Shown here piece by piece: positions 1 through 7,786 of a stretch of DNA of 64,000 nt. Location: the NCBI GenBank assembly GCA_030427835.1, contig JAUICN010000001.1:331929-395928 (forward strand). Reading direction: 5' to 3'. Numbering within the stretch: position 1 is the stretch's first letter; each line of letters starts with the position of its first letter. The position numbers and the translations under genes are program-made. The notes below the pieces were generated by a model. It had not been told where the DNA came from. It searched no databases and saw only the letters and a list, made by a program, of their open reading frames with translations. The stretch comes from Polyangia bacterium (GTDB lineage Bacteria; Myxococcota_A; Polyangia; Polyangiales; JAUICN01).

Positions 1-21
1 GTGACTGTCTGTGCACTCATT

Positions 22-642
22 TCATGCCTCCGTTAGGTGCCCACGCTGGAAGCGGGGAATGAACATCGGCACGCGGCGCTGATACGCGCGGTATTCGTCG
101 CCGAACTTCTCGAGCATTTGGCGTTCCTCTTTCCGCGCCAGCATCGTGTACGCGAAGACGATGATTGGAAACGCGACCACCGAGACAATCGTCGGCCAGT
201 GCACGACACCTTCGCCGAAGACGATGAGAAACAGCCCCGTGTATTGCGGGTGACGCACGCGAGCATAGACGCCGTCGGCCATCAGCGTTTCCGCTCGCCT
301 TGCCTTGTGAATCCTGCGCCATCCGTCCGCGACCAGCGTTGCGCCGCTGAACACGATGGCGTAACCGATCACCATGGCGACGACATGCGCGGTCGGTGTT
401 CCAAAGAGCTGGGCCCAGAGGTTGCCGCCATCTCCCCACGCGAGGTCGAGCCCGAAGTAGCGAGCGAGAAAGTAGATGGTCAGTGGGAATCCGTACATCT
501 CCGCATAGAACGCGATGATGAAGGCTTGGAGCACACCCGCGCGGGTCCATTCCTTCCAGTTGTCAGGCGCGAGGTAGCGGTACATCAGCCACGAAGCGAT
601 GACGGTCACGATGGCCGCAAGGCCCCACATTCCTACGTGCAT
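22..642 (-). CDS. Isoprenylcysteine carboxyl methyltransferase-like membrane protein
   Basis: 206-residue polytopic membrane protein, last gene of the minus-strand copper operon. Four or five hydrophobic segments are visible (about residues 5-22, 38-58, 83-103 and a long pair near 145-170). The C-terminal half carries the ICMT/PEMT-type signature: VYARVRHPQYTG (RHPQY near residue 131), then an acidic-aromatic stretch with EER and FGDEYRAYQRRVP, which in this superfamily builds the S-adenosylmethionine pocket. The family methylates prenylcysteine or phospholipid head groups in membranes; bacterial members next to metal resistance genes have no settled substrate. It starts 3 bp after the stop of the upstream gene, so it is almost certainly co-transcribed. 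Family assignment is firm, substrate unknown. Confidence 0.8.
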   Translation of the reverse strand: MHVGMWGLAAIVTVIASWLMYRYLAPDNWKEWTRAGVLQAFIIAFYAEMYGFPLTIYFLARYFGLDLAWGDGGNLWAQLFGTPTAHVVAMVIGYAIVFSGATLVADGWRRIHKARRAETLMADGVYARVRHPQYTGLFLIVFGEGVVHWPTIVSVVAFPIIVFAYTMLARKEERQMLEKFGDEYRAYQRRVPMFIPRFQRGHLTEA

Positions 643-645
643 CGC

Positions 646-978
646 CTACCTCCCCGTCTCCACAGAAGACTGCGGCCGGTGCGGACCTATCGAGCCCATT
701 CCGGGGCCCCTCATTCCAGGACCCATGCCGGTCCCCGCGCCATCCATCACGCCGGGGTACCCCATGTGCACGCTGTCGAGCTCCCCGTGCGACTGGTACT
801 TGAACCAGTAGAACGTAGTGCAGGCGCCGACAACGACACCGCCCACGACGAGCACCCAGCCAGCGGCCTTGAGTAGGTTTGCTGGGGCTTCCTTGCTGGC
901 CCGATGGAGCAGCACGAGCCCCGCCGCGATGGCGAAGATCTCCAGCATGCCGGCGATGTCTGCGGTGAACTGAGCCAT
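646..978 (-). CDS. Small Met/Gly-rich membrane protein of the copper operon
   Basis: 110 residues, family not recognised. Two hydrophobic stretches (about residues 8-24 and 38-56) predict one or two membrane helices. The tail from about residue 70 is rich in Met, Gly, Pro and His (HMGYPGVM, then several GMGPGM-like repeats), the composition of periplasmic Cu/Ag-binding tails. It lies 10 bp from the lipoprotein gene upstream and 3 bp from the methyltransferase gene downstream, in the same operon as the P1B ATPase. Inference: a metal-binding accessory membrane protein. No catalytic motif is seen. Confidence 0.65.
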   Translation of the reverse strand: MAQFTADIAGMLEIFAIAAGLVLLHRASKEAPANLLKAAGWVLVVGGVVVGACTTFYWFKYQSHGELDSVHMGYPGVMDGAGTGMGPGMRGPGMGSIGPHRPQSSVETGR

Positions 979-988
979 GGTGTGCTTC

Positions 989-1627
989 TCACTTCTCAGG
1001 GTGGTGACTGTCGTGGTCTGGGTCGGCCGGGTTGGAAGGAGCGGGAGCTTCGCTGCCGGAGCCGAGCGACATCATCGGGCACTCGCCGCCAGCCATTTGC
1101 TGGGCCTTCGTACGGACGTGCTCCTGCAGCGCCGCGAGCTGAGCCGGGTCCTGGGGACGCAAGACGACCCGGGCTCCGCCCTCGACGTCTTCCACCGAAG
1201 CGGTGGCGGGGGGCATCATCATACCGCCGCGACCGTCGCCCTCGTGGGTAGCTCCGGACTGTGCACCATGCTGGTGTTCTGCTCCGCGGGGGGACTCGCC
1301 GTGGCCTCCCATCATCATGTGGCCGCCGCGCTCGTTGTGCATGTCGGCCATGCGGCGCACGCGCTGTCGTAGCTCGGCAACATCGTCGGTCGAGGTCGTG
1401 AACGAAAGGCTGACGCCGCCGTCGACATCCGCCGCCGCCACCTCTGTTCCTGGGATTCGCATTGGGCACATGCCAGCCATCGATGCATTGCCATGCTCGT
1501 GGCTCTCGTGTTCGTGAGACGGGGCCTCAGCCGTGGTGCGGGGTTCGCTCTGAGCAGTGCTCGTCGAGGCGCAGCCCGTGAGCGACGATATGAGCGCGAC
1601 TAAAAAGATTCCGCTGAACGTGTTCAT
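989..1627 (-). CDS. Met/His-rich lipoprotein with internal duplication
   Basis: 212-residue predicted lipoprotein: signal peptide MNTFSGIFLVALISS followed by lipobox LTGC (Cys 19), then a His-rich linker. Two similar modules follow. The first runs from CPMRIPG through DVDGGVSLSF to RQRVRRMADMH (about 54-97). The second runs from MMMPPATASVEDVEGG through LQEHVRTKAQQM to GECPMM (about 135-185). Each pairs a short beta-like segment with a helix and is flanked by Cys-Pro-Met or Met/His clusters that could bind Cu(I). The segment between them is also HMMMGGHG-rich. It starts 16 bp after the ATPase stop. No named family recognised; a periplasmic copper-binding role is inferred from composition and operon. 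Confidence 0.7.
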   Translation of the reverse strand: MNTFSGIFLVALISSLTGCASTSTAQSEPRTTAEAPSHEHESHEHGNASMAGMCPMRIPGTEVAAADVDGGVSLSFTTSTDDVAELRQRVRRMADMHNERGGHMMMGGHGESPRGAEHQHGAQSGATHEGDGRGGMMMPPATASVEDVEGGARVVLRPQDPAQLAALQEHVRTKAQQMAGGECPMMSLGSGSEAPAPSNPADPDHDSHHPEK

Positions 1628-1643
1628 CTCACTTTATCTCCTG

Positions 1644-4097
1644 TCAAAGCTCTGCCCGCCGAAGGCGAAGCGCGTTGGTGATGACCGACACCGAGCTGAA
1701 GCTCATCGCGGCTGCCGCAAGCATCGGGCTGAGCAAGACCCCAAATGCCGGATACAGGATCCCCGCGGCCACCGGGACGCCCAGCGCGTTGTAGATGAAG
1801 GCGAAGAACAGGTTCTGTTTGATGTTCGCCATCGCATTGCGAGACAGCTTTCGCGCACGCACGATGCCGCGAAGATCGCCTTTGACCAAAGTCACACTCG
1901 CGCTTTCCATTGCGACATCGGTGCCGGTTCCCATCGCGATTCCCACCTGGGCTTGAGCTAGGGCGGGCGCGTCGTTGATGCCATCACCGGCCATTGCGAC
2001 GATGTGGCCTTCGCTCTGGAACCGTCTTACTGCGGCGGCCTTCTCGTCTGGCAAAACCTCCGCTACGACTTCGTCGATCGAGAGCTTGCCCGCAACCGCG
2101 TTGGCCGTCGTTTGGCTGTCGCCCGTAAGCATGACAACGCGGATACCTTCGGCGTGCAGTGCGGCGATCGCCTCTGGAGTGCTCTCTTTGATCGGATCCG
2201 CAACACCTAGAAGGCCGGCAATCCGACCGTCGATCGCTACAAACATCACGGTTTGCCCTTCGGCGCGAAGGTCCTCGGCAGCCTTGCCCACGGCGTCGAT
2301 CTCGGCCCCTACGTCTTGCATCATGGCGAGGTTGCCGAGCGAGACCCGGCGTCCCTCCACCAGGCCCTGAACGCCCTTGCCCGTCACGGACCCGAATTCG
2401 TCAGCTTTCGTGACGGCCACGCCGCGTTCCTGCGCACCCGCGACGATAGCGGCGGCTAGCGGGTGCTCGCTGCCGCGTTCCAGCGTTGCCGCAAGCCTCA
2501 GCAATGTGCCTTCGTCGCATCCTGGTTCAGCCGATACGGTGACCAGCCGAGGCCGGCCCTCCGTGAGCGTTCCTGTCTTGTCGACCACGAGGGTGTCCAC
2601 CTTACGCATCACCTCGATGGCTTCGGCGTTCTTGAACAAGAGGCCGTAGCTCGCACCCTTGCCGGTTGCGACCATGATCGACATTGGTGTCGCCAATCCC
2701 AGCGCACAAGGGCATGCGATGATCAGAACAGCGACGGCGTTGATCAGCGCGTAAGCCATCGCAGGCTCAGGACCCACCGCGGCCCAGACGATGAACGTGA
2801 CGACGGCGATCAGGATTACGGCGGGAACGAAATACCCGGAAACCACGTCGGCTAGCTTCTGAATTGGCGCACGGCTTCGCTGGGCCTCTGCGACCATGCT
2901 TACGATTCGGGCAAGAAGCGTCTCGGCGCCGACCTTTTCAGCACGCATGACGAGACCACCGGTGCCATTCATCGTTGCGCCGACAACGGCGTCGCCCACT
3001 GCCTTCTGCACGGGAATCGGCTCGCCAGTGACCATCGACTCGTCTACGTTCGACGTGCCTTCGAGAACCACTCCATCCACCGGAATCTTCTCCCCAGGCC
3101 TCACGCGCAAGCGATCACCGGGAGAGACATCGTCGAGAGGCACGTCCTCCTCCGATCCATCGTCTTTGATGCGTCGGGCACTCTTTGCTGCCATCCCAAG
3201 CAGCTTCTTGATGGCGGCACTCGTTTGGCTGCGCGCCCTCAGCTCGAGCACTTGGCCGAGGAGGATCAACGTCACGATCACCGCGGCGGCTTCGAAGTAG
3301 ACCGCAACCTCGCCGCCGTGCCCTCGAAACGACTCTGGGAATACGTCCGGCAGAAGGGCAGCGACAACGCTGTAGATGAACGCGACGCTCACGCCGAGAC
3401 CGATGAGGGTGAACATGTTCAGGCTTCGGTTCCGAATTGAGCGGACGGCGCGCACGTAGAACGGCCACGCGGACCACAAGCACACCGGCGCGGCGAGACC
3501 GAGCTCGATGAACGAACGAATGCGTCCAGGCAGCGCGGCGGAAATCGGGCGCCCTGGCAACATGTCGAGCATCACGATAGCTAGCAGCGGAACTGAAAGA
3601 ACGGCCGCGAACCAGAAGCGACGCGTCATATCGCGCAGCTCGGCGTTGTCTTCCTCACCGGCCACAGGCGCCTTTGGTTCGAGCGCCATGCCGCAGATGG
3701 GGCAGTCCCCTGGTGCGTCCCGAACGACTTCCGGGTGCATGGGGCAGGTCCACTCGCCTCCGTGGGGGCTGGGAAGTGCGCCTGCTAGCTCAAGGCTCAT
3801 TCCGCACTTCGGGCAGTCCCCGGGCTTGTCCTGGGCCACCTCTGGGTGCATCGGGCAAGTGTAGACACCATGTCGCGAGTGCGAGTCCTGCGCCTTTTCG
3901 CGGTGCCCATGTTCGACCGACGCAGTGGCGGAGTAGCGCGCCGGGTCAGTCTCGAACTTCTCGGCACATCGGCTGCTGCAGAACAAGACGGTCTCCCCCG
4001 CCTGCTCGCGGCGATGCTGGGTATCCCTCCGGACCGTCATCCCGCAAACGGGATCCGTGGCCGTCTTGGCCGGCGCATTCTTCGGGTCAGCTGCCAT
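1644..4097 (-). CDS. Cu(I)/Ag(I)-exporting P1B-type ATPase with YHS and two heavy-metal-binding domains
   Basis: 817 residues from the chosen start. The N-terminus has a YHS domain (DPVCGM near residue 18 and a second Cys pair, FCSSRC) and then two HMBD modules (CPMHPEV...CPKCGM near 81-100; CPMHPEV...CPICGM near 118-137). There is no classical GMxCxxC HMA domain. The ATPase core is complete: CPC in IACPCALG near residue 461, DKTGTLT near 505, SEHPLA, TGD and GDGINDAPA. The last helices carry YN...P and MSFSSVSV, the P1B-1 signature for Cu(I)/Ag(I). Role: ATP-driven export of cytosolic copper into the periplasm. A longer frame reaches 4172, but that start lies upstream of the -24/-12 promoter at 4123-4138; ATG 4097 has GGAGG five bases upstream. 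First gene of the minus-strand operon. Confidence 0.95.
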   Translation of the reverse strand: MAADPKNAPAKTATDPVCGMTVRRDTQHRREQAGETVLFCSSRCAEKFETDPARYSATASVEHGHREKAQDSHSRHGVYTCPMHPEVAQDKPGDCPKCGMSLELAGALPSPHGGEWTCPMHPEVVRDAPGDCPICGMALEPKAPVAGEEDNAELRDMTRRFWFAAVLSVPLLAIVMLDMLPGRPISAALPGRIRSFIELGLAAPVCLWSAWPFYVRAVRSIRNRSLNMFTLIGLGVSVAFIYSVVAALLPDVFPESFRGHGGEVAVYFEAAAVIVTLILLGQVLELRARSQTSAAIKKLLGMAAKSARRIKDDGSEEDVPLDDVSPGDRLRVRPGEKIPVDGVVLEGTSNVDESMVTGEPIPVQKAVGDAVVGATMNGTGGLVMRAEKVGAETLLARIVSMVAEAQRSRAPIQKLADVVSGYFVPAVILIAVVTFIVWAAVGPEPAMAYALINAVAVLIIACPCALGLATPMSIMVATGKGASYGLLFKNAEAIEVMRKVDTLVVDKTGTLTEGRPRLVTVSAEPGCDEGTLLRLAATLERGSEHPLAAAIVAGAQERGVAVTKADEFGSVTGKGVQGLVEGRRVSLGNLAMMQDVGAEIDAVGKAAEDLRAEGQTVMFVAIDGRIAGLLGVADPIKESTPEAIAALHAEGIRVVMLTGDSQTTANAVAGKLSIDEVVAEVLPDEKAAAVRRFQSEGHIVAMAGDGINDAPALAQAQVGIAMGTGTDVAMESASVTLVKGDLRGIVRARKLSRNAMANIKQNLFFAFIYNALGVPVAAGILYPAFGVLLSPMLAAAAMSFSSVSVITNALRLRRAEL

Positions 4098-4122
4098 GAA
4101 GGCCTCCATAGCCCTGCTGCCC

Positions 4123-4138
4123 AGCATGTTTCGTGCCA
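4123..4138 (-). promoter_or_regulatory. Sigma-54 promoter of the P1B ATPase operon
   Basis: Minus strand reads TGGCACGAAACATGCT: the -24 GG and -12 GC are separated by exactly 10 bases, matching TGGCACG-N4-TTGCW closely. Predicted transcription start near 4112 leaves a 15-base leader containing GGAGG ahead of ATG 4097. Confidence 0.8.
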
Positions 4139-4213
4139 ACTCTCTCATTCCCAAGGAACCCGCTAAATTCACGATCCTTGGGCGCTGAGTGGTTGCCGCG
4201 TGTGGTCATTTCG

Positions 4214-4238
4214 GTTACAAAGTGTCGAGTGGAGTTAC
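4214..4238. promoter_or_regulatory. Candidate enhancer between the divergent sigma-54 promoters
   Basis: Two GTTAC direct repeats (4214-4218 and 4234-4238) are spaced 20 bp, two helical turns. The second lies in GAGTTACTC-like context and matches the half-site of the 7240-7260 palindrome. The element lies about 75 bp from the ATPase promoter and about 50 bp from the kinase promoter, a usual range for bound activators of sigma-54 polymerase. Sequence-only inference. Confidence 0.45.
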
Positions 4239-4289
4239 TCAGACTCGGCCCAGGCAAGTGCACCGCCGGATCCTTCGGGGCGAGTCGCG

Positions 4290-4306
4290 TTGGCGCGCGT
4301 GCTGCA
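4290..4306 (+). promoter_or_regulatory. Sigma-54 promoter of the kinase/regulator operon
   Basis: TGGCGCGCGTGCTGCA at 4291-4306 has GG and GC separated by 10 bases and differs from the -24/-12 consensus at two positions only. It ends 21 bases before ATG 4328, so the two regulators probably depend on the response regulator they encode, as in the zraSR operon of enteric bacteria. Confidence 0.65.
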
Positions 4307-4327
4307 GATGCACCCTGAGAGATAGAG

Positions 4328-5839
4328 ATGATGGCGACCAAACTCACCCGTGACGGCTCGCCACGCTTCATTGCGCGGCAAATGGCTTTCGGATTCGGAG
4401 CCGTTAGCGTCGTCGCCGTAGGGATGTGCGCGATGCTACTGAGCATCATCTACGACGTGTCCGGGCTCGTGGAGTCCATGCGCCACGACGAGACGTCGAT
4501 CCGCCAGGGCCTTTCACTCGCGACCTCGGTGAGGGAGCTGTCGATCCACATCGCCCACACCGTAATCGAGGCGGACGACTCCCACCTCGACCACTATGGG
4601 GACTTTCGAGATCGTGTTCGGACACAAATCCAGGAGCTTTCCTCGCGGGTTCCGGCAGAGGAACGCTTCCGCCTCGAGGTGCTCGGCGAAAAGACGCAAC
4701 GAATGCACGACCTGCTCATGGAGTCGGCACTGCCCGCGGCGCGACGCGGGGACTTGGAAGAAGTGCGCAAGGTGCACCGCGATATCGAAGCACTCGGAGA
4801 AGAGGCCGCTCGGCATGCAGATGCTCTAGCTCACGTGACCACTTCGCAGATGGCCCACGCGCACGTACTCGCGACGAACTCGACGCGTTTGGGACTACTG
4901 GGAGGAGGCCTGTGTGCGGCGCTGATCGTGATTCTTTCGATCGGTTTTACGCTCCGCCTGAGGGCTGCCGTCCTGAAACCGCTCCTCACCCTCACCCAGG
5001 CGGCGCGTCGTTTCGGAAGCGGTAACTTCGAAGAACGCGTAGGCCGGGTCGGCAAAGGCGAGCTTGCTGCACTCGGGGATGCGTTCGATCACATGGCCGA
5101 CGAGCTCGCTCGCCGTGAGGCGCGACTGGTGCAGAACGAACGCATGGCAGCGATCGGCCAACTTGCCGCTGGCGTCGCCCATGAGCTCAATAACCCGATC
5201 GGCATCATTCGTGGCTACTTGAAGACGATGAGTCCAGAAGAAGACAGCGAGACGCTCCGCGACGAACTCGCGATCCTCGACGAAGAGGCCGGCCATTGCC
5301 AACGCATCGCCGACGACCTGCTTTCGTATGCTCGTACGGGAGAACTCTCCATTGACCGCGTCCACATGGGAGAGTTCCTGCAAGAGACGGCTAAGCGCTT
5401 TCAGAGCGGAAACGGTTCGAACGGATCGCGTGTCGAGGTGTCGGCGCAAGATGTGATTGTCGAGGCGGACGGTGCACGACTGAGGCAAGTTGTGCTCAAC
5501 CTTCTCACCAATGCGGACCAGGCATCGCCCCCGAACGCTGTGGTGCTGCTTCGAGGCAGCCTCGTTGGAGGTCAGTATCAGATCGAAGTCGAAGACGCCG
5601 GTCCGGGCGTCGCGCCAGAAGATCGCGCGCACGTCTTCGAGCCGTTCTTCTCCAAACGGCGAGGCGGCAGTGGGTTGGGGCTAGCCGTTTGCCAGGGCAT
5701 CGTGAGAGCACACGCGGGCACGATCGAGATAGTGGAAGCACGCGCGCCGGGGACGATCTTCCGGGTCACCCTGCCAGAAAAACACACACGGTCGTCACGG
5801 CCTAGTGACCCGGTCATGGCTCGCGAGGAGGCGCGATGA
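4328..5839 (+). CDS. Sensor histidine kinase (ZraS-like) of the copper regulon
   Basis: 503 residues. TM1 about 18-44, a periplasmic sensor region of about 140 residues, TM2 about 187-209, HAMP about 210-262. HisKA follows with phosphoacceptor H285 in GVAHELNNP, and a complete HATPase: N-box LLTNADQAS, G1 GPGVAPEDR, F-box FEPFFSKRR, G2 GGSGLGLAVCQG. The periplasmic part has no striking His/Met cluster, so the ligand cannot be read from the sequence; the island suggests Cu or Ag. The stop overlaps the response-regulator start in ATGA (5836-5839), so the pair is translationally coupled. An in-frame second ATG follows the first directly. Likely autoregulated through the -24/-12 element at 4290. 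Confidence 0.9.
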   Translation: MMATKLTRDGSPRFIARQMAFGFGAVSVVAVGMCAMLLSIIYDVSGLVESMRHDETSIRQGLSLATSVRELSIHIAHTVIEADDSHLDHYGDFRDRVRTQIQELSSRVPAEERFRLEVLGEKTQRMHDLLMESALPAARRGDLEEVRKVHRDIEALGEEAARHADALAHVTTSQMAHAHVLATNSTRLGLLGGGLCAALIVILSIGFTLRLRAAVLKPLLTLTQAARRFGSGNFEERVGRVGKGELAALGDAFDHMADELARREARLVQNERMAAIGQLAAGVAHELNNPIGIIRGYLKTMSPEEDSETLRDELAILDEEAGHCQRIADDLLSYARTGELSIDRVHMGEFLQETAKRFQSGNGSNGSRVEVSAQDVIVEADGARLRQVVLNLLTNADQASPPNAVVLLRGSLVGGQYQIEVEDAGPGVAPEDRAHVFEPFFSKRRGGSGLGLAVCQGIVRAHAGTIEIVEARAPGTIFRVTLPEKHTRSSRPSDPVMAREEAR

Positions 5840-7245
5840 GTAGTCGGCGTTGCACTCTTCTGATTGTCGATGACAAGAGGAACATGGTGCGGCTCATGGC
5901 TAAGGTCATGAAGAAGGACGCGGCCGTCCGTACCGCGGAGAATGGCGCGGAGGCACTGCGCGTGCTCGCAAGCGAGCCGGTGGACGTCGTGCTGTGCGAC
6001 CTGAAGATGCCCGACATGGACGGCCTCGACGTGCTTCGTGCCTGCCGCCGTCTTCGGCCCCAAGCCGAGTTCGTCCTCATGACGGCCTACGCAACTGTCG
6101 GCACCGCGGTCGAGGCGCTCAAGCTCGGCGCCTATGACTACCTGACTAAGCCGTTCGAGCCTGATGCGGCGCGAGCTGTGCTGTTGCGGGCACTCGCCCG
6201 GGCCGCTTCCACGCACCCCGACGCGGGTGGCGAAACGGAAGTGCTCCCAGGCGTCATCGCGCGCTCCCGCTCGATGCAGGACCTCGCCGACTTGATCAAG
6301 CGGATAGCCGACAGCGACGCCACGGCGCTCCTGCTGGGCGAGACAGGCACCGGCAAGGAACGGATCGCGCGAGCAGTTCACGATCTGTCTCCTCGCTCTG
6401 CGCGCCGCTTCGTTGCGCTCAACTGTGCGGCGGTGCCAGCCGAGCTGCTGGAGAGCGAACTGTTCGGGTACGCGAAAGGGGCATTCACAGGCGCCACCGC
6501 CGAGCGCAAGGGGCTGTTCGAGGAAGCGGACGGCGGCAGCCTCTTCCTAGATGAGATCGGCGACATGCGGCCGTCTCTACAAGCGAAGCTGACGCGCGCT
6601 CTCGAAGAGCGGGCCATCCGCCGCGTCGGGGACTCAAAGGAGCGCCCCGTCGATGTTCGGCTCATCGCAGCCACGCATCGCGACCTCGAAGCTATGGTCC
6701 AAAGCGGCACATTTCGCGAGGACCTCTGGTATCGTCTCAACGTCGCGCTCGTGCAGCTTCCTCCGCTGCGCGACCGACGGGATGACATCGAGCTCTTGGC
6801 GCACCACTTCTTGCGCCTGCAAGCAGAGCGCACGCGAGGCCGCAACATCAAGGGTTTCGCCCCGGCAACCCTTGAGGCCCTCACAGCATACGATTGGCCT
6901 GGCAATGTCCGTCAGCTTCGCTCGGCAGTCGAACGCGCCTGTGTCGTCACCCGCGATGAGAACATCGGCGTTGTCGATCTGCCTCCCGAGGTGCTCCGAG
7001 GCACCCATGGCACCGAGGAAGATCCTTCGCTGTCGCTGTGCACGTGGGCGCAAGCCGTGGAACGTGGCCGAGCTGACGTTGGCAGACGCTACTTGGAAGC
7101 CCTGATGCGCCGCTTTGACGGTCAAGTCGCCGAAGCCGCTGCCCAGGCCGGCGTGGAGCGCGAGAGCTTCTACCGCCTGCTCAGAAAGCACGGCGTGGAC
7201 GCCGGTGCGTTCAGAGGCAATGCAGGCGACGCAGGCCGAAAGTAA
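5836..7245 (+). CDS. Sigma-54-dependent response regulator (ZraR/NtrC-like)
   Basis: 469 residues with three domains. The receiver has D12-D13, phosphoacceptor D55 in [14 protein letters not shown]83 and K105 in YLTKPF. The AAA+ domain (about 140-375) has Walker A GETGTGKE, the sigma-54 contact loop GAFTGAT, Walker [12 protein letters not shown] and an arginine-finger region. The Fis-type HTH near the C-terminus contains [25 protein letters not shown]. It should bind enhancers and open sigma-54 promoters when phosphorylated by the preceding kinase. Three matching promoters flank or precede the island operons (4123, 4290, 7355), so it is the probable master regulator. Its stop codon lies inside a palindrome (7240-7260) that may be its own operator. 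Confidence 0.95.
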   Translation: MSSRRCTLLIVDDKRNMVRLMAKVMKKDAAVRTAENGAEALRVLASEPVDVVLCDLKMPDMDGLDVLRACRRLRPQAEFVLMTAYATVGTAVEALKLGAYDYLTKPFEPDAARAVLLRALARAASTHPDAGGETEVLPGVIARSRSMQDLADLIKRIADSDATALLLGETGTGKERIARAVHDLSPRSARRFVALNCAAVPAELLESELFGYAKGAFTGATAERKGLFEEADGGSLFLDEIGDMRPSLQAKLTRALEERAIRRVGDSKERPVDVRLIAATHRDLEAMVQSGTFREDLWYRLNVALVQLPPLRDRRDDIELLAHHFLRLQAERTRGRNIKGFAPATLEALTAYDWPGNVRQLRSAVERACVVTRDENIGVVDLPPEVLRGTHGTEEDPSLSLCTWAQAVERGRADVGRRYLEALMRRFDGQVAEAAAQAGVERESFYRLLRKHGVDAGAFRGNAGDAGRK

Positions 7246-7260
7246 CCGATACAGTTACTT
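7240..7260. promoter_or_regulatory. Palindromic operator overlapping the regulator stop codon
   Basis: AAGTAAC (7240-7246) and GTTACTT (7254-7260) form a perfect 7-bp inverted repeat around a 7-bp spacer. The TAA stop of the response regulator is within the left arm. The centre is about 110 bp upstream of the sigma-54 promoter at 7355, consistent with an activator-binding enhancer. Confidence 0.55.
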
Positions 7261-7318
7261 CGAGACCGATGCAGCCACTTCGCTTTGGGCCGGGGCGGAG
7301 CGGACAAAGCCAGAAGCA

Positions 7319-7330
7319 TTGTAATTACAA
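7319..7330. promoter_or_regulatory. TTGTAATTACAA palindrome upstream of the efflux operon
   Basis: Perfect 12-bp palindrome 25 bp upstream of the -24 element. It shares the GTAA/TTAC core with the 7240-7260 and 4214-4238 elements, so it may be a second, weaker activator site. Being short, it could also arise by chance. Confidence 0.35.
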
Positions 7331-7354
7331 ACGCTTTGGCCAAGTGATGGCTGG

Positions 7355-7370
7355 TGGCACGATGCTTGCT
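7355..7370 (+). promoter_or_regulatory. Sigma-54 promoter of the cupredoxin/Cus/Cop operon
   Basis: TGGCACGATGCTTGCT fits TGGCACG-N4-TTGCW at every defined base, with GG and GC 10 bases apart. The predicted start near 7381 is followed by ATGGAGG and then ATG 7395. This is the same leader architecture as at the ATPase promoter, where ATGGAGG also precedes the start. Confidence 0.9.
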
Positions 7371-7394
7371 TCGCATGCCTCCATGGAGGTTTTC

Positions 7395-7781
7395 ATGAAA
7401 GTGGCTGCCGGCATCCTCACTACCGCCCTCATTGCTGCCTCTGGATGCAATTCCACTAAGGCGGAGAGTTCAGTTCAGACCGACCCGGCGGAGACCGCGA
7501 CCAGCGCACGCGCCGGTGAACGCGTAACCGTGACGGTCACGGGCCAGGGATACGAGCCCAGCTCGATCGATGCCGCCGCGGGTGCGCCCCTCACGTTGGT
7601 ATTCAAACGGACCAGCGACCAGGGATGCGGACACGAAGTGGTGTTTCCCGATCGGAACATCCGTCGGGAGCTGCCACTCAATGAGGAGGTCGAGATCACG
7701 CTGACTCCAGCCGCAGATGAACACATTGCTTTCACCTGCGGCATGGGCATGCTCCGCGGCACGATCGTGGCAACTCGGTAG
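7395..7781 (+). CDS. Cupredoxin-domain lipoprotein
   Basis: 128 residues: signal peptide MKVAAGILTTALIAA with lipobox ASGC (Cys 18), a short linker, then one cupredoxin fold (about 40-128). Type-1 copper ligands can be proposed from GCGHEVVF (Cys/His near 78-80) and the C-terminal FTCGMGM loop, which supplies the second Cys and Met. Likely a membrane-anchored periplasmic copper carrier or scavenger feeding the efflux pump or oxidases. The frame is open from 7269, but that start precedes the promoter; ATG 7395 has GGAGG five bases upstream. First gene of the plus-strand operon; 5 bp before the TolC-like gene. Confidence 0.85.
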   Translation: MKVAAGILTTALIAASGCNSTKAESSVQTDPAETATSARAGERVTVTVTGQGYEPSSIDAAAGAPLTLVFKRTSDQGCGHEVVFPDRNIRRELPLNEEVEITLTPAADEHIAFTCGMGMLRGTIVATR

Positions 7782-7786
7782 CAACG

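Noticed and set aside
37-876. Long plus-strand frame opposite the ICMT-like and small membrane protein genes
   Set aside because: Arg/His-rich translation without domains; it mirrors two clear minus-strand genes in GC-rich DNA.
4098-4172. Longer start (4172) for the P1B ATPase
   Set aside because: It would lie upstream of the -24/-12 promoter; ATG 4097 has GGAGG at ideal distance.
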